The notes below the pieces were generated by a model. It saw only the letters and a program-made list of their open reading frames with translations. It searched no databases and was not told where the DNA came from. Of a stretch of 64,000 nt of DNA, positions 26,531 to 39,500 are shown piece after piece (the stretch's first letter is position 1; every line of letters begins with the position of its first letter). Where the stretch lies: NCBI GenBank assembly GCA_964036045.1, contig OZ038383.1, positions 113,557,241 through 113,621,240 of the forward strand, in the 5' to 3' direction. The translations under genes were made by a program, and so were the position numbers. The stretch is from Eutreptiella sp. 'Long Island Sound 2002' (Eukaryota; Euglenozoa; Euglenophyceae; Eutreptiales; Eutreptiaceae).

Positions 26531-28030
26531 TTTGCATTGCTTTGCTGTCTAGCTCTGCATTGCATTGCCGTCGGGCGCTGCATTGCTTTGTCGTCAGGCT
26601 TTGCATTGCTTTGCCGTCGGGCTCTGCATTGCTTTGCCGTCGGGCGCTGCATTGCTTTGTCGTCGGCCTCTGCATTGCTTTGTCGTCAGGCTCTGCATTG
26701 CTTTGCCGTCGGGCGCTGCATTATTTGTCGTCAGGCGCTGCACTGCTTTGGCGTCGGGCTCTGCATTGCTTTGCCGTCGGGCGCTGCATTGCTTTGTCGT
26801 CGGGCGCTGCATTGCTTTGTCGTCGGGCTCTGCATTGCTTTGCCGTCGGGCGCTGCATTGCTTTGTTGTCGGGCGCTGCATTGCTTTGTCGTCGGGCTCT
26901 GCATTGCTTTGCCGTCGGGCGCTGCATTGCTTTGTCGTCGGGCGCTGCATTGCTTTGCCGTCGGTCACTGCATTGCTTTGCCGTCGGGCGCTGCATTGCT
27001 TTGTCGTCGGGCGCTGCTTTGCTTTGTCGTCGGGCTCTGCATCGCTTTGCTGTCGGGCGCTGCATTGCTTTGTCGCCGGGCGCTGCATTGCTTTGTCGTC
27101 GATCTCTGCATTGCTTTGTCGTCGGGCGCTGCATTGCTTTGTCGTCGGGCGCTGCATTGCTTTGCCGTCGGGCGCTGCATTGCTTTGCCGTCGGGCGCTG
27201 CATTGCTTTGTCGTCGGGCTTTGCATTGGTTTGCCGTCGGGCTCTGCATTGCTTTGCCGTCGGGCGCTGCATTGCTTTGTCGTCGAGCGCTGCATTGCTT
27301 TGTCGCCCGGCTCTGCATTGCTTTGCCGTCGGGCACTGCATTGCTTTGTCGTCGGGCGCTGCATTGCTTTGCCGTCGGGCGCTGCATTGCTTTACCGTCG
27401 GGGGCTGCATTGCTTTGTCGTCGGCCTTTGCATTGCTTTGTCGTCGAGTGCTGCATTGCTTTGTCGTCGCGCGCTGCATTGCTTTGTCATCGAGCGCTGC
27501 ATTGCTTTGTCGTCGGGCTCTGCATTGCTTTGCCGTCGGTCACTGCATTGCTTTGTCGTCGGGCGCTGCATTGCTTTGTCGTCTGGCCCTGCATTGCTTT
27601 GCCGTCGGGCGCTGCATTGCTTTGTCGTCGGGTGCTGCATTGCTTTGTCGTCGGGCTCTGCATTGCTTTGCCGTCGGGCGCTGCATTGCTTTGTCGTCGG
27701 GCTCTGCATTGCTTTGTCGTCGGGCGCTGCATTGCTTTGTCGTCAGGCGCTGCATTGCTTTGTCGTCGGGCTCTGCATTGCTTTGCCATCGGGCGCTGCA
27801 TTGCTTTGTCGTCGGGCGCTGCATTGCTTTGTCGTCGGGCTCTGCATTGCTTTGCCGTCGGGCGCTGCATTGCTTTGTCGTCGAGCGCTGCATTGCTTTG
27901 TCGTCAGGCTCTGCATTGCTTTGCCGTCGGGCGCTGCATTGCTTTGTCGTCGGGCGCTGCATTGCTTTGTCGTTGGGCTCTGCATTGCTTTGCCGTCGGG
28001 CGCTGCATTGCTTTGTCGTCAGGCGCTGCA

Positions 28031-29220
28031 TTGCTTTGTCCTTGGGCTCTGCATTGCTTTGCCGTCGGGCGCTGCATTGCTTTGTCGTCGGGCGCTGCAT
28101 TGCTTTGTCGTCGGGCGCTGCATTGCTTTGTCGTCGGGCGCTGCATTGCTTTGTCGTCGGGCGCTGCATTGCTTTGTCGTCGGGCGCTGCATTGCTTTGC
28201 CGTCGGGCGCTGCATTGCTTTGTCGTCAGGCGCTGCATTGCTTTGTCGTCGGGCGCTGCATTGCTTTGTCGTCGGGCGCTGCATTGCCTTGTCGTCGGGC
28301 TCTGCATTGCTTTGCCGTCGGGCTCTGCATTGCTTTGCCGTGCAGCTCTGCATTGCTTTGCCGTCGGGCTTTGCATTGCTTTGCCGTCGGGCTCTGCATT
28401 GCTTTGTCGTCGGGCTTTGCATTGCTTTGCTGTCTAGCTCTGCATTGCATTGCCGTCGGGCGCTGCATTGCTTTGGCGTCAGGCTTTGCATTGCTTTGCC
28501 GTCGGGCTCTGCATTGCTTTGCCGTCAGGCGCATCATTGCTTTGTCGTCGGGCTCCGCATCGCTTTGTCGTCGGGCTCTGCATTGCTTTGCCGTCGAGCG
28601 CTGCATTGCTTTGTCGTCGGGCCCTGCACTGCTTTGTCGTCGTGCTCTGCATTGCTTTGCCGTCGGGCGCTGCATTGCTTTGTCGTCGGGCGCTGCATTG
28701 CTTTGTCGTCGGGCTCTGCATTGCTTTGCCGTCGGGCGCTGCATTGCTTTGTCGTCAGGCGCTGCATTGCTTTGTCGTCGGGCTCTGCATTGCTTTGCCG
28801 TCGGGGGCTGCATTGCTTTGTCGTCGGGCGCTGCATTGCTTTGTCGTCGGGCTCTGCATTGCTTTGCCGTCGGGCGCTGCATTGCTTTGTCGTCGGGCGC
28901 TGCATTGCTTTGTCGTCGGGCGCCGCATTGCTTTGCCAACGGGCGCTGCATTGCTTTGTCGTCGGGCGCTGGATTGCTTTGTCGTCGGGCTCTGCATTGC
29001 TTTGCTGTCGGGCGCTGCATTGCTTTGTCGCCGGGCGCTGCATTGCTTTGTCGTCGGGCGCTGCATTGCCTTGTCGTCGGGCTGTGCATTGCTTTGCCGT
29101 CGGGCTCTGCATTGCTTTGCCGTGCAGCTCTGCATTGCTTTGCTGTCGGGCTTTGCATTGCTTTGCCGTCGGGCTCTGCATTGCTTTGCCGTCGGGCGCT
29201 GCATTGGTTTGTCGTCGGGC
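28031..29220 (+). repeat. Segmental duplication inside the satellite, copy 2
   Basis: Partner of 25341-26530, with the same order of rare variant units and a few private changes. Confidence 0.8.
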
Positions 29221-32200
29221 TCTGCATTGCTTTGCCGTCGGGCGCTGCATTGCTTTGTCGTCGGCCTCTGCATTGCGTTGTCGTCAGGCTCTGCATTGCT
29301 TTGCCGTCGGGCGCTGCATTGCTTTGTCGTCGGGCGCTGCACTGCTTTGGCATCGGGCTCTGCATTGCTTTGCCGTCGGGCGCTGCATTGCTTTGTCGTC
29401 GGGCGCCGCATTGCTTTATCGTGGGGCTCTGCATTGCTTTGCCGTCGGGCGCTGCATTGCTTTGTTGTCGGGCGCTGCATTGCTTTGTCGTTGGGCTCTG
29501 CATTGCTTTGTCGTCGGGCGCTGCATTGCTTTGTCGTCGGGCGCCGCATTGCTTTGCCGTCGGGCGCTGCATTGCTTTGTCGTCGGGCGCTGCTTTGCTT
29601 TGTCGTCGGGCTCTGCATCGCTTTGCTGTCGGGCGCTGCATTGCTTTGTCGCCGGGCGCTGCATTGCTTTGTCGTCGATCTCTGCATTGCTTTGTCGTCG
29701 GGCGCTGCATTGCTTTGTCGTCGGGCGCTGCATTGCTTTGCCGTCGGGCGCTGCATTGCTTTGCCGTCGGGCGCTGCATTGCTTTGTCGTCGGGCTTTGC
29801 ATTGGTTTGCCGTCCGGCTCTGCATTGCTTTGCCGTCGGGCGCTGCATTGCTTTGTCGTCGAGCGCTGCATTGCTTTGTCGCCCGGCTCTGCATTGCTTT
29901 GCCGTCGGGCTCTGCATTGCTTTGTCGTCGGGCGCTGCATTGCTTTGCCGTCGGGCCCTACATTGCTTTGCCGTCGGGCGCTGCATTGCTTTGTCGTCGG
30001 GCTTTGCATTGCTTTGTCGTCGAGTGCTGCATTGCTTTGTCGTTGCGCGCTGCATTGCTTTGTCATCGAGCGCTGCATTGCTTTGTCGTCAGGCTGTGCA
30101 TTGCTTTGCTGTCGGTCACTGCATTGCTTTGTCGTCAGGCGCTGCATTGCTTTGTCGTCTGGCTCTGCATTGCTTTGCCGTTGGGCGCTGCATTGCTTTG
30201 TCGTCGGGTGCTGCATTGCTTTGTCGTCGGGCTCTGCATTGCTTTGCCGTCGGGCGCTGCATTGCTTTGTCGTCGGGCTCTGCATTGCTTTGTCGTCGGG
30301 CGCTGCATTGCTTTGTCGTCAGGCGCTGCATTGCTTTGTCGTCGGGCTCTGCATTGCTTTGCCATCGGGCGCTGCATTGCTTTGTCGTCGGGCGCTGCAT
30401 TGCTTTGTCGTCGGGCTCTGCATTGCTTTGCCGTCGGGCGCTGCATTGCTTTGTCGTCGGGCGCTGCATTGCTTTGTCGTCGAGCGCTGCATTGCTTTGT
30501 CGTCGGGCGCTGCATTGCTTTGTCGTCGAGCTCTGCATTGCTTTGTCGTCGGGCGCTGCATTGCTTTGTCGTCGGGCTCTGCATTGCTTTGCCGTCGGGC
30601 GCTGCATTGCTTTGTCGTCGGGCTCTGCATTGCTTTGCCGTCGGGCGCTGCAATGCTTTGTCGTCGGGCGCCGCAATGCTTTGTCGTCAGGCTCTGCATT
30701 GCTTTGCCTACGGGCGCTGCATTGCTTTGTCGTCGGGCGCTGCATTGCTTTGTCGTCGGGCGCTGCATTGCTTTGTCGTCAGGCGCTGCATTGCTTTGTC
30801 GTCGGGCTCTGCATTGCTTTGCCATCGGGCGCTGCATTGCTTTGCCGTCGGGCACTGCATTGCTTTGTCGTCGGGCGCTGCATTGCTTTGTCGTCAGGCT
30901 CTGCATTGCTTTGCCGTCAGGCGCTGCATTGCTTTGTCGTCGGGCTCTGCATTGCTTTGTCGTCAGGCGCTGCATTGCTTTGTCGTCGGGCTCTGCATTG
31001 CTTTGCCGTCGGGCGCTGCATTGCTTTGTCGTCGAGCGCTGCATTGCTTTGTCGTCGGGCTCTGCATTGCTTTGCCGTCAGGCGCTGCATTGCTTTGTCG
31101 TCGGGCGCTGCATTGTTTTGTCGTCGGGCTCTGCATTGGTTTGCCGTCGGGCGCTGCATTGCTTTGTCGTCGGGCGCTGCATTGCTTTGTCGTCGGGCGC
31201 TGCATTGCTTTGTCGTCGGGCTCTGCATTGGTTTGCCGTCGGGCGCTGCATTGCTTTGCCGTCGGGCGCTGCATTGCTTTGTCGTCGGGCTTTGCATTGG
31301 TTTGCCGTCGGGCTCTGCATTGCTTTGCCGTCGGGCGCTGCATTGCTTTGTCGTCGAGCGCTGCATTGCTTTGTCGCCCGGCTCTGGATTGCTTTCCTGT
31401 CGGGCTCTGCATTGCTTTGTCGTCGGGCGCTGCATTGCTTTGCCGTCGGGCCCTACATTGCTTTGCCGTCGGGCGCTGCATTGCTTTGTCGTCGGGCTTT
31501 GCATTGCTTTGTCGTCGAGTGCTGCATTGCTTTGTCGTTGCGCGCTGCATTGCTTTGTCATCGAGCGCTGCATTGCTTTGTCGTCAGGCTCTGCATTGCT
31601 TTGCCGTCGGTCACTGCATTGCTTTGTCGTCAGGCGCTGCATTGCTTTGTCGTCTGGCTCTGCATTGCTTTGCCGTCGGGCGCTGCATTGCTTTGTCGTC
31701 GGGTGCTGCATTGCTTTGTCGTCGGGCTCTGCATTGCTTTGCCGTCGGGCGCTGCATTGCTTTGTCGTCGGGCTCTGCATTGCTTTGTCGTCGGGCGCTG
31801 CATTGCTTTGTCGTCAGGCGCTGCATTGCTTTGTCGTCGGGCTCTGCATTGCTTTGCCATCGGGCGCTGCATTGCTTTGTCGTCGGGCGCTGCATTGCTT
31901 TGTCGTCGGGCTCTGCATTGCTTTGCCGTCGGGAGCTGCATTGCTTTGTCGTCGGGCGCTGCATTGCTTTGTCGTCGAGCGCTGCATTGCTTTGTCGTCG
32001 GGCGCTGCATTGCTTTGTCGTCGAGCTCTGCATTGCTTTGTCGTCGGGCGCTGCATTGCTTTGTCGTCGGGCGCTGCATTGCTTTGTCGTCGGGCTCTGC
32101 ATTGCTTTGCCGTCGGGCGCTGCATTGCTTTGTCGTCAGGCTCTGCATTGCTTTGCCGTCGGGCGCTGCAATGCTTTGTCGTCGGGCGCCGCAATGCTTT

Positions 32201-33722
32201 GTCGTCAGGCTCTGCATTGCTTTGCCTACGGGCGCTGCATTGCTTTGTCGTCGGGCGCTGCATTGCTTTGTCGTCGGGCGCTGCATTGCTTTGTCGTCAG
32301 GCGCTGCATTGCTTTGTCGTCGGGCTCTGCATTGCTTTGCCATCGGGCGCTGCATTGCTTTGCCGTCGGGCACTGCATTGCTTTGTCGTCGGGCGCTGCA
32401 TTGCTTTGTCGTCGGGCTCTGCATTGCTTTGCCGTCAGGCGCTGCATTGCTTTGTCGTCGGGCTCTGCATTGCTTTGTCGTCGGGCGCTGCATTGCTTTG
32501 TCGTCGGGCTCTGCATTGCTTTGCCGTCAGGCGCTGCATTGCTTTGTCGTCGAGCGCTGCATTGCTTTGTCGTCGGGCTCTGCATTGCTTTGCCGTCGGG
32601 CGCTGCGTTGCTTTGTCGTCGGGCGCTGCATTGCTTTGTCGTTGAGCTCTGCATTGCTTTGCCGTCGGGCGCTGCATTGCTTTGTCGTCGGGCGCTGCAT
32701 TGTTTTGTCGTCGGGCTCTGCATTGGTTTGCCGTCGGGCGCTGCATTGCTTTGTCATCGGGCGCTGTATTGCTTTGTCGTCGGGCGCTGCATTGCTTTGT
32801 CGTCGGGCGCTGCATTGCTTTGTCGTCGGGCGCTGCATTGCTTTGTCGTCCGGCTCTGCATTGCTTTGCCGTCGGGCGCTGCATTGCTTTGTCGTCGGGC
32901 GCTGCATTGCTTTGTCGTCGGGGGCTGCATTGCTTTGTCGTCGGGCTCTGCATTGCTTTGTCGTCGGGCCCTACATTGCTTTGCCGTCGGGCGCTGCATT
33001 GCTTTGTCGTTGGGCGCTGCATTTCTTTGTCGTCGGGCTCTGCATTGCTTTGCCGTCGGGCGCTGCATTGCTTTGTCGTCGGGCGCTGCATTGCTTTGTC
33101 GTCGGGGGCTGCATTGCTTTGTCGTCGGGCTCTGCATTGCTTTGTCGTCGGGCCCTGCATTGCTTTGCCGTCGGGCGCTGCATTGCTTTGTCATTTAGTG
33201 CTGCATTGCTTTGTCGTCGGGCGCTGCATTCCTTTGTCGTCGGGCTCTGCATTGCTTTGCTGTCGGGCGCTGCATTGCTTTGTCGTCGGGCGCTGCATTG
33301 CTTTGTCGTCGGGCTCTGCATTGCTTTGTTGTCGGGCGCTGCATTGCTTTGTCGTCGGGCGCTGCATTGTTTTGTCGTCGGGCTCTGCATTGCTTTGCCG
33401 TCGGGCGCTGCATTGCTTTGTCGTCGGGCGCTGCATTGCTTTGTCGTCGGGCGCTGCATTGCTTTGTCGTCGGGCGCTGCATTGCTTTGTCGTCGGGCGC
33501 TGCATTGCTTTGTCGTCGGGCGCTGCATTGCTTTGTCGTCGGGCTCTGCATTGCTTTGTCGTCGGGCCCTGCATTGCTTTGCCGTCGGGCGCTGCATTCC
33601 TTTGTCGTTCGGCGCTGCATTGCTTTGTCGCCGGGCGCTGCATTGCTTTGTCGTCGGGCTCTGCTTTGCTTTGCCGTCGGGCGCTGCATTGCTTTGTCGT
33701 CGGGCGCTGCATTGCTTTGTCG

Positions 33723-36570
33723 TCAGGCGCTGCATTGCTTTGCCTTCCGGCTCTGCATTGCTTTGCCATCGGGCGCTGCATTGCTTTGTCGTCGGGCGCT
33801 GCATTGCTTTGTCGTCGGGCTCTGCATTGCTTTGCCGTCGGGCGCTGCATTGCTTTGTCGTCGGGCGCTGCATTGCTTTGTCGTCGGGCTCTGCATTGCT
33901 TTGCCGTCAGGCGCTGCATTGCTTTGTCGTCGGGCGCTGCATTGCTTTGTCGTCGGGCGCTGCATTGCTTTCGTCGTCGGGCTCTGCATTGCTTTGCCGT
34001 CGGGCGCTGCATTGCTTTGTCGTCGGGCGCTGCATTGCTTTGCCGTCGGGCGCTGCGTTGCTTTGTCGCTGGGCGCTGCATTGCTTTGTCGTTGGGCTCT
34101 GCATTGCTTTGCCGTCGGGCGCTGCATTGCTTTGTCGTCGGGCGCTGCATTGTTTTGTCGTCGGGCTCTGCATTGCTTTGCCGTCGGGCGCTGCATTGCT
34201 TTGTCGTCGGGCGCTGCATTGCTTTGTCGTCGGGCGCTGCATTGCTTTGTCGTCGGGCGCTGCATTGCTTTGTCGTCGGGCGCTGCATTGCTTTGTCGTC
34301 GGGCACTGCATTGCTTTGCCGTCGGGCGCTGCATTGCTTTGTCGTCGGGCGCTGCATTGCTTTGTCGTCGGGCGCTGCATTGCTTTGTCGTCGGGCTCTG
34401 CATTGCTTTGTCGTCGGGCCCTGCATTGCTTTGCCGTCGGGCGCTGCATTGCTTTGTCGTCGGGTGCTGCATTGCTTTGTCGTCGGGCGCTGCATTCCTT
34501 TGTCGTCGGGCTCTGCATTGCTTTGCTGTCGGGCGCTGCATTGCTTTGTCGTCGGGCGCTGCATTGCTTTGTCGTCGGGCTCTGCATTGCTTTGTTGTCA
34601 GGCGCTGCATTGCTTTGTCGTCGGGCGCTGCATTGTTTTGTCGTCGGGCTCTGCATTGCTTTGCCGTCGGGCCCTGCATTGCTTTGCCGTCGGGCGCTGC
34701 ATTCCTTTGTCGTTCGGCGCTGCATTGCTTTGTCGCCGGGCGCTGCATTGCTTTGTCGTCGGGCTCTGCTTTGCTTTGCCGTCGGGCGCTGCATTGCTTT
34801 GTCGTCGGGCGCTGCATTGCTTTGTCGTCAGGCGCTGCATTGCTTTGCCTTCCGGCTCTGCATTGCTTTGCCATCGGGCGCTGCATTGCTTCGTCGTCGG
34901 GCGCTGCATTGCTTTGTCGTCGGGCGCTGCATTGCTTTGTCGTCGGGCGCTGCATTGCTTTGTCGTCGGGCGCTGCATTGCTTTGTCGTCGGGCGCTGCA
35001 TTGCTTTGTCGTCGGGCGCTGCATTGCTTTGTCGTCGGGCTCTGCATTGCTTTGTCGTCGGGCCCTGCATTGCTTTGCCGTCGGGCGCTGCATTCCTTTG
35101 TCGTTCGGCGCTGCATTGCTTTGTCGCCGGGCGCTGCATTGCTTTGTCGTCGGGCTCTGCTTTGCTTTGCCGTCGGGCGCTGCATTGCTTTGTCGTCGGG
35201 CGCTGCATTGCTTTGTCGTCAGGCGCTGCATTGCTTTGCCTTCCGGCTCTGCATTGCTTTGCCATCGGGCGCTGCATTGCTTTGTCGTCGGGCGCTGCAT
35301 TGCTTTGTCGTCGGGCTCTGCATTGCTTTGCCGTCGGGCGCTGCATTGCTTTGTCGTCGGGCGCTGCATTGCTTTGTCGTCGGGCTCTGCATTGCTTTGC
35401 CGTCAGGCGCTGCATTGCTTTGTCGTCGGGCGCTGCATTGCTTTGTCGTCGGGCGCTGCATTGCTTTCGTCGTCGGGCTCTGCATTGCTTTGCCGTCGGG
35501 CGCTGCATTGCTTTGTCGTCGGGCGCTGCATTGCTTTGCCGTCGGGCGCTGCGTTGCTTTGTCGCTGGGCGCTGCATTGCTTTGTCGTTGGGCTCTGCAT
35601 TGCTTTGCCGTCGGGCGCTGCATTGCTTTGTCGTCGGGCGCTGCATTGTTTTGTCGTCGGGCTCTGCATTGCTTTGCCGTCGGGCGCTGCATTGCTTTGT
35701 CGTCGGGCGCTGCATTGCTTTGTCGTCGGGCGCTGCATTGCTTTGTCGTCGGGCGCTGCATTGCTTTGTCGTCGGGCGCTGCATTGCTTTGTCGTCGGGC
35801 ACTGCATTGCTTTGCCGTCGGGCGCTGCATTGCTTTGTCGTCGGGCGCTGCATTGCTTTGTCGTCGGGCGCTGCATTGCTTTGTCGTCGGGCTCTGCATT
35901 GCTTTGTCGTCGGGCCCTGCATTGCTTTGCCGTCGGGCGCTGCATTGCTTTGTCGTCGGGTGCTGCATTGCTTTGTCGTCGGGCGCTGCATTCCTTTGTC
36001 GTCGGGCTCTGCATTGCTTTGCTGTCGGGCGCTGCATTGCTTTGTCGTCGGGCGCTGCATTGCTTTGTCGTCGGGCTCTGCATTGCTTTGTTGTCAGGCG
36101 CTGCATTGCTTTGTCGTCGGGCGCTGCATTGTTTTGTCGTCGGGCTCTGCATTGCTTTGCCGTCGGGCCCTGCATTGCTTTGCCGTCGGGCGCTGCATTC
36201 CTTTGTCGTTCGGCGCTGCATTGCTTTGTCGCCGGGCGCTGCATTGCTTTGTCGTCGGGCTCTGCTTTGCTTTGCCGTCGGGCGCTGCATTGCTTTGTCG
36301 TCGGGCGCTGCATTGCTTTGTCGTCAGGCGCTGCATTGCTTTGCCTTCCGGCTCTGCATTGCTTTGCCATCGGGCGCTGCATTGCTTTGTCGTCGGGCGC
36401 TGCATTGCTTTGTCGTCGGGCTCTGCATTGCTTTGCCGTCGGGCGCTGCATTGCTTTGTCGTCGGGCGCTGCATTGCTTTGTCGTCGGGCTCTGCATTGC
36501 TTTGCCGTCAGGCGCTGCATTGCTTTGTCGTCGGGCGCTGCATTGCTTTGTCGTCGGGCGCTGCATTGCT
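33723..36570 (+). repeat. Tandem pair of about 1.5-kb satellite blocks
   Basis: The odd 24-base unit with TTTCGTCGTC starts at 33970, 35466 and 36571. The first two copies lie in blocks that match at a 1496-bp offset (65 units plus one base); the third is 1105 bp further on. Other rare units repeat at the same offsets. This is the pattern of recent unequal exchange. Confidence 0.75.
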
Positions 36571-39500
36571 TTCGTCGTCGGGCTCTGCATTGCTTTGCCG
36601 TCGGGCGCTGCATTGCTTTGTCGTCGGGCGCTGCATTGCTTTGCCGTCGGGCGCTGCGTTGCTTTGTCGTTGGGCGCTGCATTGCTTTGTCGTTGGGCTC
36701 TGCATTGCTTTGCCGTCGGGCGCTGCATTGCTTTGTCGTCGGGCGCTGCATTGTTTTGTCGTCGGGCTCTGCATTGCTTTGCCGTCGGGCGCTGCATTGC
36801 TTTGTCGTCGGGCGCTGCATTGCTTTGCCCTCGGGCGCTGCATTGCTTTGTCGTCGGGCGCTGCATTGCTTTGTCGTCGGGCGCTGCATTGCTTTGTCGT
36901 CGGGCACTGCATTGCTTTGTCGTCGGGCGCTGCATTGCTTTGTCGTCGGGCGCTGCATTGCTTTGTCGTCGGGGGCTGCATTGCTTTGTCGTCGGGCTCT
37001 GCATTGCTTTGTCGTCGGGCCCTGCATTGCTTCGCCGTCGGGGGCTGCATTCCTTTGTCGTTCGGCGCTGCATTGCTTTGTCGTCGGGCGCTGCATTGCT
37101 TTGTCGTCGGGCTCTGCATTGCTTTGCCGTTGGGCGCTGCATTGCTTTGTCGTCGGGCGCTGCATTGCTTTGCCGTCGGGCGCTGCATTGCTTTGCTGTC
37201 GGGCGCTGCATTGCTTTGTCGTCGGGCTTTGCATTGCTTTGCCGTCGGGCTCTGCAATGCTTTGCCGTCGCGCGCTGCATTGCTTTGTCGCCGGGCTCTG
37301 CATTGCTTTGCCGTCGGGCACTGCATTGCTTTGCCGTCGGGCGCTGCATTGCTTTGTCGTCGGGTGCTGCATTGCTTTGTCGTCGGGCGCTGCATTCCTT
37401 TGTCGTCGGGCTCTGCATTGCTTTGCTGTCGGGCGCTGCATTGCTTTGTCGTCGGGCGCTGCATTGCTTTGTCGTCGGGCTCTGCATTGCTTTGTTGTCA
37501 GGCGCTGCATTGCTTTGTCGTCGGGCGCTGCATTGTTTTGTCGTCGGGCTCTGCATTGCTTTGCCGTCGAGCGCTGCATTGCTTTGTCCTCGGGCGCTGC
37601 ATTGTCGTCGGGCGCTGCATTGCTTTGTCGTCGGGCGCTGCATTGCTTTGTCGTCGGGCGCTGCATTGCTTTGTCGTCGGGCGCTGCATTGCTTTGTCGT
37701 CGGGCACTGCATTGCTTTGTCGTCGCGCGCTGCATTGCTTTGTCGTCGGGCGCTGCATTGCTTTGTCGTCGGGGGCTGCATTGCTTTGTCGTCGGGCTCT
37801 GCATTGCTTTGTCGTCGGGCCCTGCATTGCTTTGCCGTCGGGCGCTGCATTCCTTTGTCGTTCGGCGCTGCATTGCTTTGTCGTCGGGCGCTGCATTGCT
37901 TTGTCGTCGGGCTCTGCATTGCTTTGCCGTTGGGCGCTGCATTGCTTTGTCGTCGGGCGCTGCATTGCTTTGCCGTCGGGCGCTGCATTCCTTTGCCGTC
38001 GGGCGCTGCATTGCTTTGTCGTCGGGCTTTGCATTGCTTTGCCGTCAGGCTCTGCATTGCTTTGCCGTCGCGGGCTGCATTGCTTTGTCGTCGAGCGCTG
38101 CATTGCTTTGTCGTCAGGCGTTGCATTGCTTTGTCGTCGGGCTCTGCATTGCTTTGCCGTCGGGCGCTGCATTGCGTTGTCGTCGGGCTTTGCATTGCTT
38201 TGCCGTCGGGCTCTGCATTGCTTTGCCGTCAGGCGCTGCATTGCTTTGTCGTCGGGCGCTGCATTGCTTTGTCGCCGGGCTCTGCATTGCTTTGTCGTCG
38301 GGCGCTGCATTGTTTTGTCGTCGGGCTCTGCATTGCTTTGCCGTCGGGCGCTGCATTGCTTTGTCGTCGGGCGCTGCATTGCTTTGTCGTCGGGCGCTGC
38401 ATTGCTTTGTCGTCAGGCGCTGCATTGCTTTGTTGTCGGGCGCTGCATTGCTTTGTCGTCGGGCTCTGCATTGCTTTGCCGTCAGGCGCTGCATTGCTTT
38501 GTCGTCGGGCGCTGCATTGCTTTGTCGTCGGGCGCTGCATTGCTTCGTCGTCGGGCGCTGCATTGCTTTGTCGTCGGGCTCTGCATTGCTTTGCTGTCGG
38601 GCGCTGCATTGCTTTGTTGCCGGGCGCTGCATTGTTTTGTCGTCAGGGGCTGCATTGCTTTGTCGTCGGGCTCTGCATTGCTTTGTCGTCGGGCCCTGCA
38701 TTGCTTTGCCGTCAGGCGCTGCATTGCTTTGTCGTCGGGCGCTGCATTGCTTTGTCGTCGGGCGCTGCATTCCTTTGTCGTCGGGCTCTGCATTGCTTTG
38801 CTGTCGGGCGCTGCATTGCTTTGTCGTCGGGCGCTGCATTGCTTTGTCGTCGGGCTCTGCATTGCTTTGTTGTCGGGCGCTGCATTGCTTTGTCGTCGGG
38901 CGCTGCATTGCTTTGTCGTCGGACTCTGCATTGCTTTGCCGTCAGGCGCTGCCTTGCTTTGTCGTCGGGCGCTGCATTGCTTTGTCGTCGGGCTTTGCAT
39001 TGCTTTGCCGTCGGCCTCTGCATTGCTTTGCCGTCGGGCGCTGCGTTGCTTTGTCGTCAGGCGCTGCATTGCTTTGTCGTTGGGCTCTGCATTGCTTTGC
39101 TGTCGGGCGCTGCATTGTTTTGTTGTCAGGCTCTGCATTGCTTTGCCGTCGGGCGCTGCATTGCTTTGTCGTCTGGCGCTGCATTGCTTTGTCGTATGGC
39201 GCTGCATTGCTTTGTCGTCGGGCGCTGCATTGCTTTGTCGTCGGGCGCTGCATTGCTTTGTCGTCGGCTCTGCATTGCTTTGCCGTCGGGCGCTGCATTC
39301 CTTTGTCCTCGGGCGCTGCATTGCTTTGTCGTCGGGAGCTGCATTGCTTTGTCGTCGGGCTCCGCATTGCTTTGTCGTCGGGCCCTGCATTGCTTTGCCG
39401 TCGGGCGCTGCATTGCTTTGTCGTCGGGCGCTGCATTGCTTTGTCGACTGACGCTGCATTGCATTGCATTGTCGTTGGGCTCTGCATTGCTTTGCTGTCG

